5,286 nucleotides of DNA from contig JBBDSH010000063.1 of assembly GCA_040905045.1 (NCBI GenBank), forward strand, positions 1 through 5,286, written 5' to 3'. A program made the translations under genes and the position numbers. Position 1 is the stretch's first letter, and every line of letters starts with the position of its first letter. The notes under the pieces were generated by a model. That model was not told the DNA's origin, did not search any database, and worked only from the letters and a program-made list of their open reading frames with translations. This document shows positions 1 to 4,885 of this stretch, in pieces. The stretch comes from JBBDSH01 sp040905045. GTDB lineage: Bacteria; Pseudomonadota; Gammaproteobacteria; Eutrophobiales; Eutrophobiaceae.

Positions 1-203
1 TCCAGGAATTCCTCATAGTCCTTGCGCTGCTTGTCATTCATGATGTCGTACACCATGTCGTGAACTTCCTTGTGATCCAGCGGCGGGACATTGATCCGCC
101 GCATATCGCCATCAACGCGAATCATCGGCGGCAAACCGGCGGAAAGATGTAAATCCGAAGCGCCGTTCTTGACGCCGAAGGCAAGCAATTCACCGATATC
201 CAT
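1..203 (-). CDS. pilT: PilT, type IV pilus retraction ATPase (N-terminal part)
   Basis: Reading the minus strand from the ATG at 203-201 gives 67 codons before the window edge. The peptide starts MDIGELLAFGVKNGASDLHL and continues with LPPMIRVDGDMRR (residues 24-36) and PPLDHKEVHDM, which I recognise as the PAS-like N-terminal domain of PilT. PilT is a hexameric cytoplasmic ATPase at the base of the type IV pilus that powers pilin depolymerisation, giving retraction and twitching motility. The Walker and His-box region lies outside the window, so activity cannot be judged. The start is supported by a GGAGGT ribosome-binding site at 208-213, four bases upstream. The gene is divergent from yggS, as in other gammaproteobacteria such as Pseudomonas, where pilU usually follows pilT. 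PilU is a less likely identity because the N-terminus matches PilT. Confidence 0.95.
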   Translation of the reverse strand, partial: MDIGELLAFGVKNGASDLHLSAGLPPMIRVDGDMRRINVPPLDHKEVHDMVYDIMNDKQRKDYEEFL

Positions 204-376
204 CCAGACCTCCAGGCCAGCTTATAGACTTGTTCTTAGTATACACAGTGCGGGGCCGCGGCTACTGCCGCTTGTGTGTCCTTGCCCTTCCTATGGGCCC
301 ACCTTATTGTATTTTAAAGACCCTGCTCTGCACGCATAATGGTACTGTTTTTCAATAGTATAGCCTACCAGAAACC
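204..376. other. Divergent pilT-yggS intergenic region
   Basis: This 173-bp gap must carry the promoters for both pilT and yggS. I see no convincing paired -35/-10 boxes. The best isolated -10-like words are CATAAT at 335-340 on the plus strand (towards yggS; the best-spaced -35 is only TTTTAA at 312-317) and TATACT on the minus strand at 243-238 (towards pilT, with no recognisable -35). An imperfect hairpin with arms 243-253 and 268-277 lies between them. No coding sequence is supported here. Confidence 0.5.
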
Positions 377-1066
377 ATGAAAAATATCGCAGCAAGCCTG
401 GATGCACTGCGGCAGCGTATCCGGGCCGCCGAACGACGATACGGCCGGCCGGAGGGCTCGGTCGCCCTGCTGGCGGTCAGCAAGACCCGCGGTATCGGGG
501 AAGTCCGGACCGCGGCCGGGCACGGGCAGACTGATTTCGGTGAAAACTACGTCCGGGAAGCGGTTGCCAAAATCGACGAATGTGGCGACCCGGGCCTGAT
601 CTGGCATTTTATCGGCCCGATTCAGTCCAATAAAACCCGCCAGATTGCCGAACATTTTGACTGGGTCCACTCCCTGGATCGGGAGCGTATCGCCCGGAGA
701 CTGGACGCGGCCCGCCCGGCGGAAAAAGGTCCGTTGAATATCTGCCTGCAGGTCAATACCAGCGGGGAAGCCAGTAAATCCGGCGCACCGCCGGAGGCCG
801 TGCACGACCTCGCGGAAACCGTCGCCGGCCTGCCCAACCTGTGCCTGCGGGGACTGATGACCCTGCCCGCCCCCGCCACCGCCCTGGAGGAGCAACGGCA
901 GCCATTCCGGCAATTGCGGCAATTGCTGGAGGAACTGCAGGCCCGGGGTTACGACCTGGATACGCTGTCCATGGGCACCACCGGCGATATGGAGGCCGGC
1001 ATCGCCGAGGGCGCCACCATCATTCGTATCGGCACGGCCCTTTTTGGAGTGAGGCGTAAGGAGTGA
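377..1066 (+). CDS. yggS: YggS/YBL036C-family PLP homeostasis protein
   Basis: A 229-aa protein of the YggS / PROSC / YBL036C family: a single-domain fold-III PLP-binding barrel related to the alanine racemase N-terminal domain but without racemase activity. Known members buffer pyridoxal phosphate and affect amino-acid and keto-acid balance. The Schiff-base lysine is K36 in LLAVSKTR; further family motifs are FGENYVRE (54-61), WHFIGPIQSNK (77-87), LRGLMTLP and the phosphate-binding RIGTALFG (217-224). The usual MGMSxD motif reads MGTTGD (199-204), keeping a hydroxyl but not the Met. ATG 377 gives the expected N-terminus, though no clear Shine-Dalgarno precedes it. Length is close to the E. 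coli protein (about 234 aa). The last codons (GVRRKE and stop) lie inside a heptamer repeat beginning at 1046, so the C-terminal tail appears to be supplied by the repeat. It leads the yggS-proC-yggT block. Confidence 0.93.
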   Translation: MKNIAASLDALRQRIRAAERRYGRPEGSVALLAVSKTRGIGEVRTAAGHGQTDFGENYVREAVAKIDECGDPGLIWHFIGPIQSNKTRQIAEHFDWVHSLDRERIARRLDAARPAEKGPLNICLQVNTSGEASKSGAPPEAVHDLAETVAGLPNLCLRGLMTLPAPATALEEQRQPFRQLRQLLEELQARGYDLDTLSMGTTGDMEAGIAEGATIIRIGTALFGVRRKE

Positions 1067-1143
1067 GGAGTTAGGTGTCGGCAAATTAAAACCCTGGCAC
1101 CTTGGTTTATACTCCTACTCCTCACCCCTTACTCCTTACTACC
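1046..1143. repeat. Heptamer-array inverted repeat, element 1
   Basis: The left arm is five phased 7-mers: GGAGTGA (1046), GGCGTAA (1053), GGAGTGA (1060), GGAGTTA (1067), GGTGTCG (1074). The right arm (about 1109-1143) is the reverse complement kind, with TTACTCC and TCACCCC units and one 6-base unit. Segment 1053-1071 pairs with 1117-1135 at 17 of 19 positions; 1073-1078 then pairs with 1111-1116 at 5 of 6, with T1072 bulged. About 30 bases form the loop. The element starts inside the last codons of yggS and fills most of the gap to proC. No T-tract follows, so it is not a standard intrinsic terminator. It is not a CRISPR: the units are 7 bp with no spacers. Confidence 0.85.
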
Positions 1144-1195
1144 GTGAGCCGACTCCGTTACACTATTGAAAAACAAACTTAAAAACGGCACCAGA

Positions 1196-2026
1196 ATGAA
1201 AAACAGCACCATCGGCTTCATCGGCTGCGGCAACATGGCCCGCAGCCTCATCGGCGGCCTGATCGCCAATGGTCATCCCGCCGCGAATATCTGTGCCGCC
1301 GACCCGGACGCCGGTCAACGCCGGCGAGCCGGTGATCAATTCCGCATCGAGGTATTCGACAACAACCGCGATGTCATTACCGGCGCGGACGCGGTGGTCC
1401 TGGCGGTCAAGCCCCAGGTGCTGCCGTCAGTACTGCGCGATGAAGCAAAGTCATTGCTGCAACACCGGCCGCTGTTGATCTCCATCGCCGCCGGTGTGCG
1501 CATTGCAACCATACTGCAATGCCTGGGCGAGGATCTGCCCGTGGTCCGCGTCATGCCCAATACCCCTTCCCTGATCCAGGCGGGCGCGGCGGCCCTGTAC
1601 GCCACGGAGTCGGCATCCCCGGAACAGCGGGATCAGGCCGAAGAGATACTCCGGGCCACTGGACTGGCGCTGTGGCTGGAAGACGAAGCCCTTATGGACG
1701 CCGTCACCGCCGTCTCCGGCAGCGGCCCGGCCTATTTCTTTCTGGTCATGGAAGTCATGGAAAAGGCCGCCGTCAAACTGGGGCTGCCTGAAGACACCGC
1801 GCGGCTGCTGACCCTGGAAACCGCCTTCGGCGCCGCCAAAATGGCCCTGGAAAGCGATCTGCATACGGACGAATTACGCAAACAGGTCACCTCTCCGGGC
1901 GGTACCACGGAACAGGCGCTCAAGGTATTAATGGACAAGGGCGGCTTGGAGGGTCTGTTCGAAGAAGCCATGGCGGCGGCGAAACGGCGTTCCGAAGAAC
2001 TGGCCGAACAACTGGGAGACGCATAA
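1196..2026 (+). CDS. proC: Pyrroline-5-carboxylate reductase
   Basis: ProC performs the last step of proline synthesis: cytosolic, NAD(P)H-dependent reduction of 1-pyrroline-5-carboxylate to L-proline. The 276-aa protein has the N-terminal Rossmann motif IGFIGCGNMA (6-15), VVLAVKPQVL, the conserved RVMPNTP segment (M120 to P124), the dimerisation-domain motif AVSGSGPAYFF (172-182), and the family signature ending VTSPGGTT (231-238). These are complete and intact, and the length is normal for the family (about 270 aa). I choose ATG 1196 because it places the Rossmann strand at the very N-terminus. An in-frame TTG at 1166 would add ten unsupported, Lys/Asn-rich residues. No strong Shine-Dalgarno precedes ATG 1196. 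The stop TAA overlaps the yggT start as TAATG, indicating translational coupling. A repeat element separates the gene from yggS, so it may have its own promoter. Confidence 0.96.
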   Translation: MKNSTIGFIGCGNMARSLIGGLIANGHPAANICAADPDAGQRRRAGDQFRIEVFDNNRDVITGADAVVLAVKPQVLPSVLRDEAKSLLQHRPLLISIAAGVRIATILQCLGEDLPVVRVMPNTPSLIQAGAAALYATESASPEQRDQAEEILRATGLALWLEDEALMDAVTAVSGSGPAYFFLVMEVMEKAAVKLGLPEDTARLLTLETAFGAAKMALESDLHTDELRKQVTSPGGTTEQALKVLMDKGGLEGLFEEAMAAAKRRSEELAEQLGDA

Positions 2027-2583
2027 TGGGCGGAAACGTACTCGTCGATGCCTCAACCTTCCTGATCCGCACCCTGTTCGATCTCTATATCGTCGCCGTC
2101 GCCCTGCGCTTCCTTCTGCAATGGGTACGGGCCGATTTCCACAATCCCATCTCACAGTTTCTGGTCACCGTCACGAACCCGCCCCTGCGGCCGCTGCGGC
2201 GGGTCATCCCCGGCATCGCCGGCAAGGATCTGTCGTCCCTGGTCCTGATGATTCTGCTCAAGGCCGTGCAGATCAGCATACTCAGCCTTATCCTAAGTGG
2301 CGCCTTGCCGGCGCCACTGGGCCTGTTCCTGATCAGCCTGGGGGAAATCATCAAGCTGATTATCTGGATATTCATCATCGCCATCTTCATTCAGGTGATC
2401 CTCAGCTGGGTCAATCCCGGCGCCTACAATCCGGCCACGGTGCTGATCCACCGTCTGACCGAACCGCTGCTGGCCCCGGCACGGAGGATGATACCGCCCA
2501 TCGGCGGACTGGACCTGTCTCCCATCGTGGTTCTGATCTTCCTGCAGCTTTTGCTGATTCTGCTGCGGCCGTTGACACACTGA
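2026..2583 (+). CDS. yggT: YggT-family integral membrane protein
   Basis: A 185-aa hydrophobic protein with two copies of the YGGT domain. Each copy has a membrane helix, an amphipathic NP...P-L-x-P-x-R-R-x-I-P segment, then D-L-S and another helix. The first copy carries NPPLRPLRRVIPGIAG (51-66) and KDLSSLV; the second carries TEPLLAPARRMIPPIGG (145-161) and LDLSPIV. Predicted helices are about 12-33, 69-91, 98-128 and 164-182. Length matches the E. coli protein (about 188 aa). The role in bacteria is poorly defined; E. coli yggT has been linked to osmotic or potassium phenotypes, and plant/cyanobacterial YlmG relatives to organelle or cell-division functions. The start ATG 2026 overlaps the proC stop by one base, with GGGAG at 2014-2018 as ribosome-binding site. 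yggU (DUF167), its common downstream partner, is absent here. Confidence 0.93.
   Translation: MGGNVLVDASTFLIRTLFDLYIVAVALRFLLQWVRADFHNPISQFLVTVTNPPLRPLRRVIPGIAGKDLSSLVLMILLKAVQISILSLILSGALPAPLGLFLISLGEIIKLIIWIFIIAIFIQVILSWVNPGAYNPATVLIHRLTEPLLAPARRMIPPIGGLDLSPIVVLIFLQLLLILLRPLTH
2296..2318. repeat. Perfect 9-bp inverted repeat inside yggT
   Basis: AGTGGCGCC (2296-2304) and GGCGCCACT (2310-2318) are perfect reverse complements around a five-base loop. It encodes residues 91-98 of YggT, the linker between its two YGGT repeats. It could form a stable mRNA hairpin, but there is no T-tract for termination. Confidence 0.7.
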
Positions 2584-2587
2584 ATAC

Positions 2588-2714
2588 AGGCTCAAGGTTC
2601 AAGGTACAAGGTACAAGGATCAACGGAGGTAACGGCGGGTTATGGAGGGACTTCAAGCCAATCAGCCTTATGACTCGCCCCTTGAACCTTGAGCCTTGAG
2701 CCTTGTACCTGCAT
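2588..2714. repeat. Heptamer-array inverted repeat, element 2
   Basis: The left arm is five exactly phased heptamers AGGNNCA: AGGCTCA (2588), AGGTTCA (2595), AGGTACA (2602), AGGTACA (2609), AGGATCA (2616). The right arm (2680-2714) is CCTTGAA, CCTTGAG, CCTTGAG, CCTTGTA, then a degenerate CCTGCAT. Segment 2588-2618 pairs with 2680-2710 at 25 of 31 positions, all mismatches falling at heptamer positions 4-5. A slipped register gives a perfect 17-bp stem (2588-2604 with 2680-2696). The loop is about 61 bases. The element occupies essentially the whole gap between the convergent stop codons of yggT (2583) and the SDR (2715). It may act as a bidirectional transcript end, but no U-tract is present. 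Confidence 0.9.
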
Positions 2715-3485
2715 TTAGACTGCGGTCCAGCCGGCGTCGGAAGCCCAGACCGCGCCGGTGACATTGGCGGCGTCGTCGGAAGCCAGGAACAACATCACGG
2801 CGGCGATGTCTTCCGGCACACCGGGACGCGGCATCGGTACCTTTTCCTTGAATTTTTCCTCGTGTTCCGGCGTCACCCAGTCCGTCAGCGGCGTTTTTGT
2901 GTATCCGGGCATGACGGCGTTGACGCGGATCCCTTCGCGGCCGTAAGCCGCCGCCATGGAGCGGGTCAGGCCGTAAACGCCGGCCTTGCTGGCGGAATAA
3001 GCACACTGTTCCGGGGCAATGCCGTACAGACCGGCCGGCGAGGTGGTGGTCACCACGGCGCCGCCGCCGCTGTCCAGTAACGCGGCAATGCCATGCTTGC
3101 AGGTGAGAAACACGCCGGTGAGATTGATGTCGATAAGCCTCTGCCAGACCGCCAGCTCCAGGCGATCGGCGCGATCATCCTCGCCAAACATGGCAATACC
3201 GGCATTGGCAACGACAATATCCAGGCCGCCCCAGGTATCCACGGCCTCGGCCACGGCATCACGGATCTGTTCTTCCCGGGCCACATCGGCAATCAATTGC
3301 AGGGCCTCGCCGCCTTCCTTCGCGATCGCCGCGCAGGTTTCCTCGACACCGTCTTCATTGATGTCGATAACACCGACACTGGCGCCTTCCCGCGCGAACA
3401 TCAATGCGGCGGCACGACCGATCCCGGACGCGGCGCCGGTAATGACGGCCCTTTTGTCTTTCAAACGTTCACCCGTTGTCATCAT
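2715..3485 (-). CDS. Short-chain dehydrogenase/reductase (classical SDR)
   Basis: A 256-aa single-domain classical SDR, normal length for the family. The cofactor motif is TGAASGIG (16-23); an acidic residue at the end of the second strand (D41 in VIDIN) suggests NAD(H) over NADP(H). NAG is at 94-96, and the catalytic set is N121, S149, Y163 and K167 (Y-SAS-K). PGYTKTPL (193-200) follows the active site. The gap between S149 and Y163 (GLYGIAPEQCA region) is one residue longer than in many SDRs. Members oxidise or reduce alcohols and ketones; the substrate cannot be read from the sequence. Start ATG 3485 is seven bases from a GGGAGGG ribosome-binding site (3493-3499), while an ATG three bases further in is less well spaced. 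It is convergent with yggT and on the same strand as the hydrolase, but 315 bp separate them, so an operon is doubtful. No gene symbol is justified. Confidence 0.92.
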   Translation of the reverse strand: MMTTGERLKDKRAVITGAASGIGRAAALMFAREGASVGVIDINEDGVEETCAAIAKEGGEALQLIADVAREEQIRDAVAEAVDTWGGLDIVVANAGIAMFGEDDRADRLELAVWQRLIDINLTGVFLTCKHGIAALLDSGGGAVVTTTSPAGLYGIAPEQCAYSASKAGVYGLTRSMAAAYGREGIRVNAVMPGYTKTPLTDWVTPEHEEKFKEKVPMPRPGVPEDIAAVMLFLASDDAANVTGAVWASDAGWTAV

Positions 3486-3800
3486 GGATACGCCCTCCCG
3501 AGGCAGGGTGTGAACAACAAAAAATTAACGATTAAAGATTCGTCAGCAGAATCTGTGGGTGGTGTACTCCTCGCCATGACCGCCACCCCCTGATAAGCAG
3601 GAATTATTTGAGCCTGTCCGGCGCGAAATCGAACCGGTTTTCGGGAGTGGTTTTCAAAAGGATCTCGCAAAGCGCGCAAAGTTCACAAAGAGGTAAAAGC
3701 CCATGATTTCTTTGCGTGCTTTGCGAGATCCACCATTATCCTTCCAGATACCCACAAATTTTACCGAAGAGTCCGATTAAATAATTCCGGCGATAATCCA
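3486..3800. other. Gene-free gap between SDR and hydrolase
   Basis: These 315 bases show no convincing gene; a 65-codon minus-strand reading frame overlaps the SDR start and looks random. Contents in order: the SDR ribosome-binding site (3493-3499); an AT-rich stretch with two and a half period-7 units TTAACGA, TTAAAGA, TTCGTCA (3525-3545); a small hairpin AGATTC/GAATCT (3536-3541 with 3549-3554); a second imperfect stem, GGGTGGTG (3557-3564) with CGCCACCC (3581-3588); and the nonamer inverted repeat at 3660-3731. On the minus strand this would form the 5' leader of the SDR and the 3' end of the hydrolase transcript. I see no convincing promoter for the SDR. Confidence 0.6.
3660..3731. repeat. 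Nonamer-array inverted repeat, element 3
   Basis: The left arm 3660-3681 and right arm 3710-3731 are 22 bases each and complementary at 21 positions; the single mismatch would be a G-U pair in plus-strand RNA. The loop is 28 bases. The arms are built from 9-base units ending CGCAAAG: CTCGCAAAG (3664), CGCGCAAAG (3673) and an unpaired third, TTCACAAAG (3682). The right arm carries two reverse-complement units (3710-3727). On the minus strand the stem is followed by TTTTG, so it could weakly terminate transcription from the hydrolase gene, whose stop is 70 bp away. Confidence 0.9.
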
Positions 3801-4478
3801 TCAGGCCAGCGCTGCGATAATGTCCCGGGCGGCGTCCACTTCCTCCTCACTGACAATATGTTCCCTGCCGGAGTAAAAGTATTCCGAGACCCGCGCACCC
3901 ATGGACTGAAGCACGTCCCGGGTTTCCCGCATGCGCACGGCGGGCACCCAGTCATCCTCATCGCTGCCGCCGATGAATGCCGGTGTACCGGCAAAATCAC
4001 CCTCGTAATTCCATTGACTGCCGGGCGGACCGATAAGCCCGCCGGTGAACAGGATCACGCCGCCGTAACGGCGGGCATTGCGCACGGCGTATTCGGCAAC
4101 GGCACAGGCGCCCTGGGAAAAGCCCAGCAGCACGGTACGATCCTGAGGAATACCATGGCCTGTTACCTCGTCCACCAGGGTATCGATGCGTTCCAGGGTC
4201 CAGGACAGAAAAGGTTCGTTATCCACGATATCCGCCATGAAGCTTTGCGGGTACCAGGTGTTCTCATGGGCCGCCGGTGCCAGCCAACTGAGTTTGTCCA
4301 GCCCGATGCGCCGGCAGACCTGCAGTATGTCTTCCGGATCCCGGCCGCGTCCGTGCATGGCTATAGCAGCACCGGCGGCCTGATTGAAGGGCATGCCCTC
4401 GCGGCTCACGGGCATATCCAGATGCGGGTTATACGTCATGATTTGTTCCGGCGATTGTAATGAGAGAAGTGCGGCCAC
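3801..4478 (-). CDS. Alpha/beta hydrolase, phospholipase/carboxylesterase type
   Basis: A 225-aa protein resembling the small phospholipase/carboxylesterase (alpha/beta hydrolase) family. The nucleophile elbow is GFSQGA with S121; the acid is probably D175 in GGSDEDDWVP (D173 is an alternative), and the base is H207 in REHIVSEEE. The early AIAMHGRGRDPED segment (39-50) fits the oxyanion-hole region and LAPAAHENTWYP (66-77) is typical of this group. No signal peptide is evident, so it is probably cytoplasmic. Such enzymes hydrolyse short esters or thioesters; the substrate is unknown. The GTG at 4478 is chosen because a strong AGAGGAGG ribosome-binding site lies six bases upstream; the in-frame ATG at 4439 (codon 14) has none. 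The stop is near the nonamer repeat. The SDR lies downstream on the same strand, with no evidence of cotranscription. Confidence 0.88.
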   Translation of the reverse strand: MAALLSLQSPEQIMTYNPHLDMPVSREGMPFNQAAGAAIAMHGRGRDPEDILQVCRRIGLDKLSWLAPAAHENTWYPQSFMADIVDNEPFLSWTLERIDTLVDEVTGHGIPQDRTVLLGFSQGACAVAEYAVRNARRYGGVILFTGGLIGPPGSQWNYEGDFAGTPAFIGGSDEDDWVPAVRMRETRDVLQSMGARVSEYFYSGREHIVSEEEVDAARDIIAALA

Positions 4479-4484
4479 GACCCG

Positions 4485-4492
4485 CCTCCTCT
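4485..4492 (-). promoter_or_regulatory. Strong ribosome-binding site for the hydrolase
   Basis: The minus-strand sequence AGAGGAGG is spaced six bases from the GTG at 4478-4476. It is a near-ideal Shine-Dalgarno sequence and decides for the GTG start over the later ATG at 4439. Confidence 0.8.
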
Positions 4493-4601
4493 TTTAAATG
4501 ATCAGGCTCAGTAATCGATGGTTTCCAGTGTGTCCATTTTGAGTGTATTACATTTCACAGGCCGAATTAACCCGCATATTGCACGATGATTCGCGCGCAG
4601 G

Positions 4602-4862
4602 TCAGTCCAGGACGTCCGCCATCGCCCGCCGCGCGGCCGCGGATTCATCCAGAACCATGTGACCGTCATTATCAAACAATTCCGCCCTTGCATCCGGGAG
4701 GAGGCGCAGCCACTTGTCCACATGGGCCTGCTGCCTTTCCAGGGCGGCGGCCGCCTCGGTTTCGTTTCCGGTACCATAACATTCCCTGATTTGATTGGCC
4801 GCCGCATCACACATAGAATCGAACGCAGGCTCCATGGGCACGGCTGTTGACCATGTCGACAC
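4602..4862 (-). CDS. Hypothetical protein, 86 aa, unrecognised
   Basis: I do not recognise a family. The 86-aa product is Ala-rich and acidic, looks mostly helical (TEAAAALERQQAHVDKWLRL around 36-55), has two cysteines (18 and 28), and lacks a signal peptide or membrane segment. Codon choice is GC-rich and similar to the neighbouring genes, which favours a real gene. The start is uncertain: GTG 4862 is the first start after an in-frame stop (TGA at 4868-4866), and ATG 4835 (codon 10) and ATG 4814 (codon 17) are alternatives; none has a clear Shine-Dalgarno. It is divergent from the DUF4426 gene with only 23 bp between starts, and the likely DUF4426 promoter lies within it. The hydrolase follows on the same strand after 123 bp. 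It could also be a chance ORF. Confidence 0.5.
   Translation of the reverse strand: MSTWSTAVPMEPAFDSMCDAAANQIRECYGTGNETEAAAALERQQAHVDKWLRLLPDARAELFDNDGHMVLDESAAARRAMADVLD
4791..4819 (+). promoter_or_regulatory. Sigma70-like promoter for the DUF4426 gene
   Basis: TTGATT at 4791-4796 (four of six matches to TTGACA) and TAGAAT at 4814-4819 (five of six to TATAAT) are separated by exactly 17 bases. The start site would fall near 4826, giving a leader of about 60 bases to the ATG at 4886. The promoter lies within the small minus-strand ORF, on the opposite strand. Confidence 0.5.
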
Positions 4863-4873
4863 GGATCACAGAA

Positions 4874-4879
4874 AGGGGA
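4874..4879 (+). promoter_or_regulatory. Ribosome-binding site for the DUF4426 gene
   Basis: AGGGGA lies six bases before the ATG at 4886. It fixes the start that puts a signal peptide at the N-terminus. Confidence 0.65.
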
Positions 4880-4885
4880 TGGAAA

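Noticed and set aside
365..1084. 239-aa minus-strand ORF opposite yggS
   Set aside because: It mirrors the high-GC codon pattern of yggS, which is a clear family match; the product looks low-complexity and unrelated to known proteins.
1053..1135. Intrinsic terminator after yggS
   Set aside because: The stem is long and imperfect with a loop of about 45 bases for the main stem and no T-tract follows; proC continues on the same strand.
1166..1195. Longer proC from the TTG at 1166
   Set aside because: It adds ten Lys/Asn-rich residues before the Rossmann strand, has no ribosome-binding site, and the ATG at 1196 gives the family's normal N-terminus.
2121..2699. 192-aa plus-strand ORF overlapping yggT and element 2
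   Set aside because: It is out of frame with the clear YggT protein and runs through the repeat; no recognisable domain.
1046..2714. CRISPR array
   Set aside because: The units are 7 bp and directly adjacent, without spacers, and no cas gene is present.
2588..2714. Insertion sequence or transposon remnant with target duplication
   Set aside because: I find no transposase fragment and no flanking direct repeats at any of the three elements.
3858..4460. 200-aa plus-strand ORF opposite the hydrolase
   Set aside because: It is antisense to a gene with a full catalytic triad; the composition is that of a shadow frame and there is no ribosome-binding site.
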